DNA from: Curtanaerobium respiraculi
GTDB lineage: Bacteria; Actinomycetota; Coriobacteriia; Coriobacteriales; Eggerthellaceae
DNA length: 64,000 nucleotides
NCBI RefSeq assembly: GCF_024609215.1
Contig: NZ_JANIPD030000043.1
Span: 1-64,000 of the forward strand
Direction of reading: 5' to 3'
Within the stretch, counting starts at the first letter, position 1. Every line of letters begins with the position of its first letter. Shown piece by piece: positions 8,985 through 17,851 of the stretch. The position numbers and the translations under genes are program-made. The notes under the pieces are model-generated. The model saw nothing but the letters and a program-made list of their open reading frames with translations. It was not told where the DNA came from and did not search any database.

Positions 8985-10418
8985 TTGGCTAACCGATTCA
9001 AAGGGATGTTCATCGAAATGCCGTTCTGCTTTACGGGAATGGGTATTTTCCGCGCGTGGACCGAAACGGTGTATGCGAACGGATCGTTGTCATTTCCCGC
9101 CCAGCAGAGCCTGCTTTCTGGATTTGCCGCATTCAACGTGACCCTTGCAGTTGTGTTGCTTGCCATCGCGTTTACCGCGAAACGCATTGCCCCCTTCTAT
9201 GGCAAGAAGGCACCAGTTCCCCTATCGGGTGCGTGCCTGATCGCTTCCTGCTGCCTGAACTTCTACTCCCTCTATTATCCGGAGCACGCTGCCCTGATCG
9301 GAGTTCCTGCCATGGTTGCAGGGGCGGTGGGGATTGCCCTGATCATATTGCTGTGGTCGGAATTGTTCGGTTGCCTCAATCCGCTTCGCGTAGGTCTTTA
9401 CTATGCGGGTGGCCTTGTTGTCGGGTCTTTGATCCTTTGGCTGTTCAAAGGTTTGGCCATTCCTTGGCTTTGGGCGTGCACCTGCTGCGTTCCGATTGTC
9501 TCGCTCGCGTGCCTGAAACGCGCCTACGCGGTTCTTCCCGATAACGAACGCCCGCATGTTGGATGGGGGTCGTTCTCGTTCCCTTGGAAGCCCATCGCGG
9601 TGATCGCCCTCTACTCGCTTGCATACGGTCTTTCCGTGAAAACCGTGAGCGGCATCACGGGGATCCATTCGGGGTTTGGCGCCTTAGCGGCGGCGGTTTT
9701 GGTCTACTCGGCGGTCTGCTTCAAGCGCGGGACGTTCGAGTTCTCGATTCTGTACAAGATCGCCCTTCCGCTTTTGCTTGTGTCCTTGCTGCCGTTCCGC
9801 TGGGTCGGCGGGATCGGGTCGGCTGTTGCCGGTTTCTGCGCCCTTGCAAGCTATACGCTGTGCCTTATCGTCATCATGGTGATACTTAGCGGAATCGTCT
9901 ACAAATATGGTGTCAACGCGCTGTGGCTGTTCGGAATCGAGCGTGCCGTCCGTCTCTTGGCTGTTCAATTGGGAATAACCGTTGCAGACCTCGCCGAGGT
10001 GACCGCTGAGATAACGCCTCTCCAGGTTTCCGTCATCGCCGCGATGGGGGCATCGGTCGTCGTCGCGACGATGCTTCTGCTGTCGGAAAAACAGCTGACC
10101 GCCCCATGGGGTGCTGTTCTCAGAGAGAAGATTCCCGAGGAGCGGGAAGAGCTGGCAGGGAAGAACCGCTTGGGCACCAAGTGCTACGAGTTGGGAGGGC
10201 AGTACGGGCTTACCCCGCGCGAAGAGGAGATCATGCTGCTGCTCGCCCAAGGGAAGAAGCCCGCTCAGATCGAGAAAGAACTCTTTGTGGCGAACAGCAC
10301 CGTCAAGACCCACATGAAGCACATTTACCAAAAGCTCGATATCCACTCCCGTGCGGAGATGTTCGAGCTGCTTGGAGTGGGGAGCGAAGAGCGAGCGACT
10401 CCTACTTCCTTGCGTTGA
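8985..10418 (+). CDS. LuxR-family regulator with polytopic membrane N-terminus
   Basis: This is a 477-residue protein with about a dozen hydrophobic segments followed by a C-terminal LuxR HTH. The HTH starts at LTPREEEIMLLLAQG and includes ANSTVKTHMKHIYQKL. This architecture is common in Eggerthellaceae, where such genes sit beside respiratory reductase genes. The membrane part may sense a ligand directly, with the HTH facing the cytoplasm. I chose TTG at 8985 (GGGAG six bases upstream, downstream of TATAAT); ATG at 9006 and an upstream TTG at 8853 are alternatives. Its last 17 bases overlap the end of the convergent ferredoxin-like gene. Confidence 0.85.
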   Translation: MANRFKGMFIEMPFCFTGMGIFRAWTETVYANGSLSFPAQQSLLSGFAAFNVTLAVVLLAIAFTAKRIAPFYGKKAPVPLSGACLIASCCLNFYSLYYPEHAALIGVPAMVAGAVGIALIILLWSELFGCLNPLRVGLYYAGGLVVGSLILWLFKGLAIPWLWACTCCVPIVSLACLKRAYAVLPDNERPHVGWGSFSFPWKPIAVIALYSLAYGLSVKTVSGITGIHSGFGALAAAVLVYSAVCFKRGTFEFSILYKIALPLLLVSLLPFRWVGGIGSAVAGFCALASYTLCLIVIMVILSGIVYKYGVNALWLFGIERAVRLLAVQLGITVADLAEVTAEITPLQVSVIAAMGASVVVATMLLLSEKQLTAPWGAVLREKIPEEREELAGKNRLGTKCYELGGQYGLTPREEEIMLLLAQGKKPAQIEKELFVANSTVKTHMKHIYQKLDIHSRAEMFELLGVGSEERATPTSLR

Positions 10419-11517
10419 GGAAGCTGAGCGGCGATTTCTTGCCGTCCGCTTCATCCTTCTTGCGCTGCTCCTCCGCCCGCTCGATGGCGTCGAGGTAGAT
10501 CTCCGCCGTCGTGCTTTCAAGGGCGACGGCCCCGTGCGGGCATACGTCGACGCAGATTCCGCACCCGATACAGTACAGGTGGTCGATGGTCGGCGTGCCA
10601 TCCTTCATCTCGCGGGCACCGGTGGGGCAGTGCTCGCAGCATGCGGCCTCGCCTGTGCAGAGCTCGAAGTCTGTCGTAGTCGTTGCCACCATGATCTTCG
10701 GGGCGATCTCATGCTGGCGCTCGATGGCCTCCAGCAGCATCTTCTGCTTGGGGAACATCGTATGCTTGTGCACGCCTTCGGGGGAGAAATCCTGGAACAC
10801 GTCCCGTTCCGCCAGGTTCAGGCGCAGCGTGGCGCGCATCCGCTCCTTGCGGGCGTAATAGTCGGAGAGCACCTCGCTGTTGCGCAGGCGCCGCTTTCCG
10901 CTGGCGATCTCGAGGACGTCGCTGGCGGCACCCGTGAATACGGCGCGCCGATCGGCGGATTCGGAGTTGTCGGTGTACTTGCCTACGAGCGTTTGCTTCT
11001 CGGGGATGCGGTAGCTGAACTTCACCTCGCCGCCCGTGCGCTCCTGGGCGATCTCGATGGCGCGGGGGAAGAGCATGCCGCCGAGCTCGCCGCCCCGCTC
11101 GCAGCCGTCGCAGTAGTTGAAATCGCACGCGACCGAGAGGCGGATGTTCTCCGAAAGCAACAGCGTCCACATCTCCGGGGGAATCATGCTGATGCAGGGG
11201 AGCACCACCACGTTCGTGTCGACGTCCAGCCCGGGGAACACGTTCTCCTTGCAGGTGATATACGCACGCCTGCCGTCGGTTGCGATGCGGCGTATGCGGG
11301 CATGCAGGTCCGCCATCGTCAGGTGCGTGCTCGCGAAAGCGTCGCAGACGCCGAAGCAGATGCCGCAGCCGTTGCAGAGATCGTGATCGACGGTGGGAGC
11401 CTCATGTCCATCGGGCACGGTGATTGCACCCTGAGGGCATGCGGATGCGCACCGCGCGCAGTCCGATCCCGCAGCGCGCGTGCAGTATTCTTCGACGACG
11501 ACCAGCTTCCGCTTCAT
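10402..11517 (-). CDS. 4Fe-4S protein with two dicluster ferredoxin domains, function unknown
   Basis: The 371-residue protein has a dicluster ferredoxin module at each end. The N-terminal one uses C12, C20, C23, C27 and C48, C51, C54, C58. The C-terminal one shows CTGEAACCEHCPTGA and CIGCGICVDVCPHGA. The middle third has its own conserved-looking cysteines (ACDFNYCDGCERGG) and could be a cofactor or partner site. It has no signal peptide, so it is cytoplasmic. Its ATG directly abuts the gltX stop (TAGATG), so the two are co-transcribed, with GGAGG inside the end of gltX. It may be an electron-transfer or regulatory Fe-S protein. I do not recognise a named family. Confidence 0.8.
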   Translation of the reverse strand: MKRKLVVVEEYCTRAAGSDCARCASACPQGAITVPDGHEAPTVDHDLCNGCGICFGVCDAFASTHLTMADLHARIRRIATDGRRAYITCKENVFPGLDVDTNVVVLPCISMIPPEMWTLLLSENIRLSVACDFNYCDGCERGGELGGMLFPRAIEIAQERTGGEVKFSYRIPEKQTLVGKYTDNSESADRRAVFTGAASDVLEIASGKRRLRNSEVLSDYYARKERMRATLRLNLAERDVFQDFSPEGVHKHTMFPKQKMLLEAIERQHEIAPKIMVATTTTDFELCTGEAACCEHCPTGAREMKDGTPTIDHLYCIGCGICVDVCPHGAVALESTTAEIYLDAIERAEEQRKKDEADGKKSPLSFLNARK

Positions 11518-12999
11518 CTAGAAGGCTGCCTCCAATGCGGCGTCGATGCGAGCGAGCACGTCCTTTCGCGGGAGAAGCTCGATGCTCTCGAACAGAGGCG
11601 GCGAGACCATGTTGCCGCACACGGCCACGCGGACGGGCTGGAACAGGGATTTCGGCTTCAGCCCCATGGGTTCGCACAGTGCGCGGCAGGCATCTTGCAA
11701 CGCGTCGCACTCCCACGGCATCTCCGGATCGGCGAGCACGCCGCGCACGGCCCGCAACGCCTCCTCGGCGCGGGCGCCTTCCTTCTGCAGCACCTTCTTC
11801 ACGCTCTTCTCGTCGAGGCGCACCTCCGGGCCCCAGAACAGGTACCCCAGCTTCTCGGGGATCTGGCTGAGGCGGGGAAGCCTCTCCGCGATGAGCGGGT
11901 AGATCTTCTCGTACCATCCGGGGTTCTCGCGTATGTCGGATTCGTCCGCTCCGGCCTGCACCAGCCATGGCATCGCCGCCTGCACCCACGCGGGCGCCCC
12001 CATTCGCTGGATGTACTGGCCGTTCATCCAATCGAGCTTGGTCTCGTCGAAGATGGCGTCCTTTTTCGTGATCCGTTCCAAGCTGAATTCGCGGCAGAGC
12101 ACGTCGCGCGGGATGATCGTTGTCTCGCCGTCGAGACTCCAGCCGAGCAGCGCGAGGAAGTTGACAAGACAGTCGGGGAGGATGCCCGCTTCGCGGTACT
12201 CTTCCACGCTCGTCGCCCCGTGGCGCTTGGAGAGCTTCCTCCCGTCGGCGCCGAGGATCATGGACAGATGCGCGAACGTGGGCACGGGCAGGCCGAGCGC
12301 CTCGTAGATCAGGATCTGCCGCGGTGTGTTGGACAGATGGTCGTCGCCTCGGATGACGTGCGTGATGCGCATGCTGGAATCGTCGCAGACGGCGGCGAAG
12401 TTGTACGTGGGGCTCCCGTCGCTGCGGACGAGGATCATGTCGTCCATCACGTCGGCGGGGAAGGACATATGGCCGTACACCGCGTCATCGAACTCGATGG
12501 GCGCATGCCCATCGGGCACCTTCAGGCGCCAGACGTGGGGTTCGCCCGCCTCGATGCGCGCTTCCGCTTCGGCGAGGTCGAGGGAGCGGCAGGTTCGGTC
12601 GTAGCCCGAGTAGGCGACGCCCGTCTTATCGGCGGCGGCGCGCTTGGCGTCGAGCTCTTCCCTCGTGCAGAAGCAGGGATAGACCGCGTCCGCCGCCTTG
12701 AGGGCCTCGAGCGCGGCGGCGTAGGTGTCCATGCGTTGCATCTGCGTGTACGGCCCGAAGGAACCGCCCACCTCGGGCCCTTCGTCCCAATCGAGGCCCA
12801 TCCACCGTAGCGCGCGGAGGATGATCTGCACGTTCTCGTCCGTGGAGCGCTCGGGGTCGGTATCTTCGATGCGCAGCACGAACTTCCCGCCGTTCGCGCG
12901 CGCGAACGCCCAGTTGTAGATTGCGGTGCGCGCTCCGCCGATATGCAGCTTCCCCGTGGGGGAGGGTGCGAAGCGCACGCGGACTTCCTGTTGTGCCAT
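11518..12999 (-). CDS. gltX: glutamyl-tRNA synthetase
   Basis: GltX charges tRNA-Glu with glutamate using ATP. The 493-residue class I synthetase shows RFAPSPTGKLHIGGART (HIGH-type motif at 19-22) and KLSKRHGA (KMSKS-type) near residue 250. The open frame extends further upstream, but the start MAQQEVRVRFAPSPTG at 12999 fits the family and has AGAGGGAAG as a ribosome site. It may charge tRNA-Gln as well if an amidotransferase is present elsewhere; the sequence does not decide. It leads a two-gene unit with the ferredoxin-like protein. Confidence 0.96.
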   Translation of the reverse strand: MAQQEVRVRFAPSPTGKLHIGGARTAIYNWAFARANGGKFVLRIEDTDPERSTDENVQIILRALRWMGLDWDEGPEVGGSFGPYTQMQRMDTYAAALEALKAADAVYPCFCTREELDAKRAAADKTGVAYSGYDRTCRSLDLAEAEARIEAGEPHVWRLKVPDGHAPIEFDDAVYGHMSFPADVMDDMILVRSDGSPTYNFAAVCDDSSMRITHVIRGDDHLSNTPRQILIYEALGLPVPTFAHLSMILGADGRKLSKRHGATSVEEYREAGILPDCLVNFLALLGWSLDGETTIIPRDVLCREFSLERITKKDAIFDETKLDWMNGQYIQRMGAPAWVQAAMPWLVQAGADESDIRENPGWYEKIYPLIAERLPRLSQIPEKLGYLFWGPEVRLDEKSVKKVLQKEGARAEEALRAVRGVLADPEMPWECDALQDACRALCEPMGLKPKSLFQPVRVAVCGNMVSPPLFESIELLPRKDVLARIDAALEAAF

Positions 13000-13039
13000 A
13001 GTGCTTCCCTCTTTGCTTATGCAGGCTGCAGGGGCGTCG

Positions 13040-13873
13040 TCATCCGCGCGACCCCGTGCGCCGAAGGTGGTTTCCAAATGCGACGCATATGATAGCCGCG
13101 GTCGTGGTGACCGCCAACCAAATCGCGCCCATGCCCATCCAAAATCCCTCCGGGAGCATGCATATGAGCAGGCTATCCCGGCTGAACGTCCAATTCCCCT
13201 GGGGGAACAGGATCGCATGGAACATGCTGAAGAACCCGTAGAAGTCGAGCGCCGCCCATATCCCGCACAGCGCCATGGCGGCGAGCAGCAGCGCGGGGGC
13301 GGCGACGAGGGCGCCTCCCAATAGCCTGCGGTTGCCCCGCAGGGCCAGGGTGCAGCCGACGGCGAGCGCTGCGACGGCCGCCGCAGCGACGAGCGCGCGG
13401 TTTATCAGGGCGTTGCAATCGACCAGGTGGTCCATGGCCTCCTCGTCCAATCCGTACGCATCGGACACGGCTGCCAGATCGTACATGGCCTGCAGGACGT
13501 CGGGGTTCGCCAGATTGACGTTGACATGGGACCAGCGACCTCCCGTTGCCGTCCCGCTTGCCTGCGCGATGCTGGCGGCGGAGACCACCTTCCCCGCGAG
13601 CCGCCGTGCCGCGGCGTCTTCGCCGTCCCAAAAAGGCTCGACGGTGAAGTCGCGTGTGGCTGCGGCCAGGTCGACCAAGCTGTCGGCAGCGTAGGGGCTG
13701 CGGTCGAAATCGCTGGTCGCGGATGAGAGCGCCCGGGTGGTGGCGGGGGCGCAGTCAACCGCCAACCCTGCCATCAGAAGGGTGCAGGCGAGCGCGATGC
13801 TGAGCACCGCGGCGATTGCGCGTGAAAGCCCCGGGTGCGCTCCAGGTGCGGCGTTTCGTTCTATCTCGGGCAT
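13040..13873 (-). CDS. DUF1461/TIGR01906-type integral membrane protein
   Basis: The 277-residue protein has an N-terminal membrane segment (about 17-37), an extracytoplasmic part, and three or more C-terminal segments. The signature run FHAILFPQGNWTFSRDSLLI followed by LPEGFW is typical of the DUF1461 (TIGR01906) family. Its function is unknown. It lies upstream of gltX on the same strand but with a separating gap, and is divergent from metK. The ribosome site (GGAG, 11 bases away) is modest. Confidence 0.75.
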   Translation of the reverse strand: MPEIERNAAPGAHPGLSRAIAAVLSIALACTLLMAGLAVDCAPATTRALSSATSDFDRSPYAADSLVDLAAATRDFTVEPFWDGEDAAARRLAGKVVSAASIAQASGTATGGRWSHVNVNLANPDVLQAMYDLAAVSDAYGLDEEAMDHLVDCNALINRALVAAAAVAALAVGCTLALRGNRRLLGGALVAAPALLLAAMALCGIWAALDFYGFFSMFHAILFPQGNWTFSRDSLLICMLPEGFWMGMGAIWLAVTTTAAIICVAFGNHLRRTGSRG

Positions 13874-13952
13874 TGTGCAGAGTCTCCAGAATGTAAGTTC
13901 GGCGAATGGGAAGTAAGTGTATCATTACGCCCGAACGATTGATCGCCATCCC

Positions 13953-13969
13953 GGCGCCCGCGGGGCGCC
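13953..13969 (+). other. GC hairpin in the metK leader
   Basis: GGCGCCC-GCG-GGGCGCC forms a perfect 7-bp stem with a 3-base loop, about 22 bases before the metK ATG. It could affect metK translation or mRNA stability. It does not resemble any SAM riboswitch consensus I know. Confidence 0.4.
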
Positions 13970-13991
13970 CGATTCTGTAAGGAGCGGCATA

Positions 13992-15272
13992 ATGAGCGAA
14001 ATCCCAGAAAATGCAGGACGTTCGTACCTGTTCACCAGCGAGTCGGTTACCGAGGGCCATCCCGACAAGCTGTGCGATCTGGTGTCGGATACCGTCTTGG
14101 ATGAGATGCTGAAGCGCGAGGCCTACCTGCAGGAGCAGGGGTACGTTTCCCCCAACACCGGCGTGGCCGCCGACATCAACGAGGTGCGCACCGCGATCGA
14201 GACCTTCACCACCACCGGTATCATCACGGTCATGGGCGAGGTCCGCACGCAAGGCTACGTCGACCTCGACCGCATCGTGCGCGAGGTCGTCCGCAGCATC
14301 GGCTACACGGGAAGCGACATGGGCTTCGATGCGGAAACCTGCGCGGTGGCCAACTACGTGCATCCGCAGAGCGCCGACATCGCCCAGGGCGTCGACGAGA
14401 GCTACGAGGTCCAGACCGGCGAGGTCGCGGGCGATGATCCGTACGATCGCAACGGCGCGGGTGACCAGGGCGTTATGTTCGGGTACGCATGCAACGACAC
14501 GCGCACCCTCATGCCCGCCCCCATCTATCTGGCGCACCGCCTCGCCGAGCGTCTGACCGAGGTGCGCAAGAACGGCACGCTGCCGTATCTGCGCCCCGAT
14601 GGCAAGACGCAGGTGACCGTCCGCTACGTGGACGATAAGCCCGTGGGGGTGGAGAAGGTGCTCATCAGCACCCAGCACGCCCCCGAGGTCGATGTCGCCC
14701 AAATCAAGGCGGACATGATCGAGCATGTGATCTCCCCCGTGTTCGCGGCGGAAGACGTGAACTGGGAGGGCGCCGACGTCTTCGTGAACCCCACGGGGCG
14801 CTTCGTCATCGGCGGCCCCATGGGCGATACCGGCCTCACCGGCCGGAAGATCATCGTCGACAGCTACGGCGGCATGGGCCGCCACGGCGGCGGCTGCTTC
14901 AGCGGCAAGGATGCCACGAAGGTTGACCGTTCAGCTGCCTACGCTGCGCGTTGGGTGGCCAAAAACATCGTGGCGGCCGGCTTGGCTGACAAGTGCGAGA
15001 TCGAGCTCGCCTACGCCATCGGCGTGGCGCGGCCGCTGTCCGTCTACGTGGACACCTTCGGCACCGAGCATGTGGACGTGCGGAAGATCGAGCATGCGGT
15101 GTCCGAGGTTTTCGACCTGCGCCCCGCCGCCATCATCGACGCGTTGCAGCTCCGCCGCCCCATCTTCCACCTGACCACCAACTACGGCCATTTCGGACGC
15201 GAGCTGCCCGAATTCACCTGGGAGAAGACGGACAAAGCGGACGAGCTGCGCGCGGCCTGCGGATTAGCGTAA
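13992..15272 (+). CDS. metK: S-adenosylmethionine synthetase
   Basis: MetK makes S-adenosylmethionine from methionine and ATP in the cytoplasm. The 426-residue product has [12 protein letters not shown] near the N-terminus (ATP/metal site), [12 protein letters not shown], and the [20 protein letters not shown] signature. It is slightly longer than the usual 380-400 residues. The start was taken at 13992 (AAGGAGCGG upstream), not at the earlier in-frame start. priA begins at the base after the stop codon, so the two are co-transcribed. Confidence 0.97.
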   Translation: MSEIPENAGRSYLFTSESVTEGHPDKLCDLVSDTVLDEMLKREAYLQEQGYVSPNTGVAADINEVRTAIETFTTTGIITVMGEVRTQGYVDLDRIVREVVRSIGYTGSDMGFDAETCAVANYVHPQSADIAQGVDESYEVQTGEVAGDDPYDRNGAGDQGVMFGYACNDTRTLMPAPIYLAHRLAERLTEVRKNGTLPYLRPDGKTQVTVRYVDDKPVGVEKVLISTQHAPEVDVAQIKADMIEHVISPVFAAEDVNWEGADVFVNPTGRFVIGGPMGDTGLTGRKIIVDSYGGMGRHGGGCFSGKDATKVDRSAAYAARWVAKNIVAAGLADKCEIELAYAIGVARPLSVYVDTFGTEHVDVRKIEHAVSEVFDLRPAAIIDALQLRRPIFHLTTNYGHFGRELPEFTWEKTDKADELRAACGLA

Positions 15273-17831
15273 ATGCGCGCTGCGCACGTCGTCCTCGACA
15301 TACCCGCCCAGGCGCTTGATGCCGCCTATACGTACACGGTTCCACCCGACATGGACGATGCCCAGGTCGGATGCGCCGTTTTGGTGCCCTTCGGCGGGAG
15401 GCAGGCCGTCGGGTTCATCGTCGATGTGCGAGCATACCCCGATGACGCGGCGGGCCTCCAAGCGGCGGCGCGCGATTCCGGGGTCCCGCTCGAAAAGCTC
15501 AAGCCGATTGCCCGGGTGCTCAGCAGGTCGTACTTCAACGACGAGGGGGCGGCCTGCGCGGCGTTTCTGTCCGAGCGATATCTTGCGCCGCTTTCAAGCT
15601 GCGTCCGATTGTTCACGCCGCCGGGCGGCGTGCCCCGCATGGTCCGGGCCAACGGATACTGGCGCTTGGAGGAGCCCGCCGTGGGGGAGGTCGACGACCG
15701 CTGGGTCCGCCTGACGGAGGCGGCGGAGGACTTCAAGCCGCGCAAGGGCGCCATCAAGCAGGAGGCAGTGCTGAAAGCGCTCCAGGCGGGCGAGCTGCGC
15801 GTCGCCGAGCTTTCCCTTGAGTACTCCGGGATCGGGCCCGTCCTGAAGAACCTCGAATCGAAGGGCGTGGTGAAGATGGAATCGCGCAGGCGGCTCCGCG
15901 GAACCCAGTGGGCCCATCCGGCCGCCGGAGCGGATGTCGCCTATGCGCAGGTGGGGTTCGAGCCCACGGCGAAACCCGCCTTGACGCCGGGCCAGGCGGA
16001 CGCCGTGGCCGCCATACAGAGGGCGTGCGACTCCCCCGAGGGGCGCGTGGTCCTGGTCGACGGGGTGACCGGATCGGGGAAGACCGAGGTCTATCTGCAG
16101 GCGATCGAACATGTGCTGCGGCGCGGTCAGAGCGCCATCGTGCTCGTGCCCGAGATCTCCCTCACGCCCCAGACGGTGGCGCGGTTCCGCGGCCGTTTCG
16201 GAGACATGGTGGCCGTGCTGCATTCGCGCATGAGCGACGGCGAACGCTACGACCAATGGGATTTCATCCGCAGCGGCGGCGCGCATGTGGTGGTGGGGGC
16301 GCGCAGCGCCCTGTTCGCCCCCGTCGGCAATCTGGGGCTGATCGTCATCGACGAGGAGCACGAGACATCCTACAAGCAGGATCAGGCCCCGCGCTACGTG
16401 AGCCGCGATGTGGCGCGATGGATGGTCGACCGCACGGGGGGAGCCCTGGTGCTGGGCAGCGCCACCCCCAGCATTGAATCGCTCTATGCAGCGAAGACGG
16501 ACCCCGCATGGGAGCGGGCGGTCCTTCCCGAGCGCGCGAACCGCGCCCCGATGCCGCGCATCGAGGTGGTCGACATGGCCCGCGAGTTCGGCGGCGGCAG
16601 CCGGTCGATGTTCTCGAAGAAGCTCGCGGAGGCGCTGCGCGACACGCTTTCGAAGGGGCAGAAGGCGGTCCTCATGCTGAATCAGCGGGGATTCGCCAGC
16701 TTCCTGCTGTGCCGGAGCTGCGGCTTCGTTCCCACGTGCCCGAGCTGCTCCACCAGCCTCACCTACCATGAGAGGGGCTCGAAGCTCGTCTGCCATCATT
16801 GCGGTTACACCGTGCCCGCGCCTGCGCGGTGCCCCGTGTGCGGCAGTCCCTACCTCAAGCGCTTCGGCGCCGGCACCCAGCGGGTGGAGGCCGAGCTCAG
16901 CGGCATCCTCTCGGAATGGGGCAGGGCTGCGGGCGGAGCCCCCTCTCCGACCCCCTCGGGGACGCCCCGTTCCACTGCTCCGTCGACTTCTATGAGGTCG
17001 ACGTCGTGCGCTGCGCCGCGGCAACCTTTCACTGAAGGAAAATATGCGGCGCCGAGGGTCCCAGAGGGGGCTCCGCCCCGTGGCGGCGACAGTGCCGGCA
17101 CCTGCGGCGGGATGCAAGGGGGCCCCTCCGGCGGAACGTTTCCCGTGCGCGTCATCCGCATGGATGCCGACACCACGTCGCGCAAGGGGGCGCACCAGAG
17201 GCTACTCGAGCGATTCGCGGCACCCGGCCCCGCGATCCTCCTCGGCACCCAGATGATCGCCAAGGGACTCGATTTCGACGACGTCACCCTGGTCGGGGTC
17301 GTCAACGCCGACACGCAGCTGCGGCTTCCCGATTTCCGCGCGGGGGAGCGCACGTTCGACTTGATCGAGCAGGTCGCCGGCCGCGCGGGGCGCGCCGGCC
17401 TTCCCGGGCGCGTGATCGTGCAGACCTACAGCGCGGGCGCCGCGCCCATACAGGCGGCCGCTCACTACGATCGCGCGTTCTTCCTGCGCGACGAGCTGCC
17501 CAAGCGCAAGCTGCTCGGCTACCCCCCCTATGTGCGCCTCGCCGACGTCCGCATCTGGGGGAAGTCGGAAGAGGAGGTGCGCGGCGAGGCGGATTCGCTG
17601 TTCGAGGCGCTATCGAAGCACGTGGGCGAGCAGGTGGTCGACTCGTGGACGCTGTTTCCCGCGTCCCCCTGCGTTCTTGCGCGGCTGCGCGGAAATTTCC
17701 GCTACCACATCGTCATGAAAGCCCCGGCGGGCACGGACATCGCCCGCATCATCGCTCCGGTGTTCCGCACGCGCAAGACGAGAAAGACGGTGAACGTCGC
17801 CGTGGACATTGATCCGGTCAGCCTCCTGTAG
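15273..17831 (+). CDS. priA: primosomal protein N' (replication restart helicase PriA)
   Basis: PriA recognises stalled forks and reloads the replisome. The 852-residue product has an N-terminal DNA-binding domain, Walker A GVTGSGKTE (about 265), DEEH (about 358), and the zinc-binding cysteine cluster CRSCGFVPTCPSC...CHHCG...CPVC from about residue 480. The helicase C-lobe resumes at FPVRVIRMDADTT (residue 623). Residues 549-622 are an extra Gly/Pro/Ser/Thr-rich low-complexity insert not expected in PriA; it contains the inverted repeat listed separately. The reading frame is kept, so the protein is probably functional. The ATG follows the metK TAA with no gap. Confidence 0.95.
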   Translation: MRAAHVVLDIPAQALDAAYTYTVPPDMDDAQVGCAVLVPFGGRQAVGFIVDVRAYPDDAAGLQAAARDSGVPLEKLKPIARVLSRSYFNDEGAACAAFLSERYLAPLSSCVRLFTPPGGVPRMVRANGYWRLEEPAVGEVDDRWVRLTEAAEDFKPRKGAIKQEAVLKALQAGELRVAELSLEYSGIGPVLKNLESKGVVKMESRRRLRGTQWAHPAAGADVAYAQVGFEPTAKPALTPGQADAVAAIQRACDSPEGRVVLVDGVTGSGKTEVYLQAIEHVLRRGQSAIVLVPEISLTPQTVARFRGRFGDMVAVLHSRMSDGERYDQWDFIRSGGAHVVVGARSALFAPVGNLGLIVIDEEHETSYKQDQAPRYVSRDVARWMVDRTGGALVLGSATPSIESLYAAKTDPAWERAVLPERANRAPMPRIEVVDMAREFGGGSRSMFSKKLAEALRDTLSKGQKAVLMLNQRGFASFLLCRSCGFVPTCPSCSTSLTYHERGSKLVCHHCGYTVPAPARCPVCGSPYLKRFGAGTQRVEAELSGILSEWGRAAGGAPSPTPSGTPRSTAPSTSMRSTSCAAPRQPFTEGKYAAPRVPEGAPPRGGDSAGTCGGMQGGPSGGTFPVRVIRMDADTTSRKGAHQRLLERFAAPGPAILLGTQMIAKGLDFDDVTLVGVVNADTQLRLPDFRAGERTFDLIEQVAGRAGRAGLPGRVIVQTYSAGAAPIQAAAHYDRAFFLRDELPKRKLLGYPPYVRLADVRIWGKSEEEVRGEADSLFEALSKHVGEQVVDSWTLFPASPCVLARLRGNFRYHIVMKAPAGTDIARIIAPVFRTRKTRKTVNVAVDIDPVSLL
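16931..17078. repeat. MITE-like in-frame insert in priA with 16-bp inverted repeat ends
   Basis: Bases 16931-16946 are perfectly reverse-complementary to 17063-17078, with 116 bases between. Just inside each end a second, imperfect complementarity continues for roughly 15 bases. The segment lies inside the low-complexity stretch (residues 549-622) that separates the PriA zinc region from the C-terminal helicase lobe. It also contains a small inner palindrome CGTCGAC/GTCGACG around 16980-17003. I read it as a small palindromic element that inserted in frame at a permissive loop. Confidence 0.65.
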
Positions 17832-17851
17832 CCGATGGGCGCGGACGCCGG

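Noticed and set aside
13874-13991. SAM riboswitch upstream of metK
   Set aside because: The gap is short and shows only one small GC stem; no SAM-I, SAM-II or related consensus can be laid on it.
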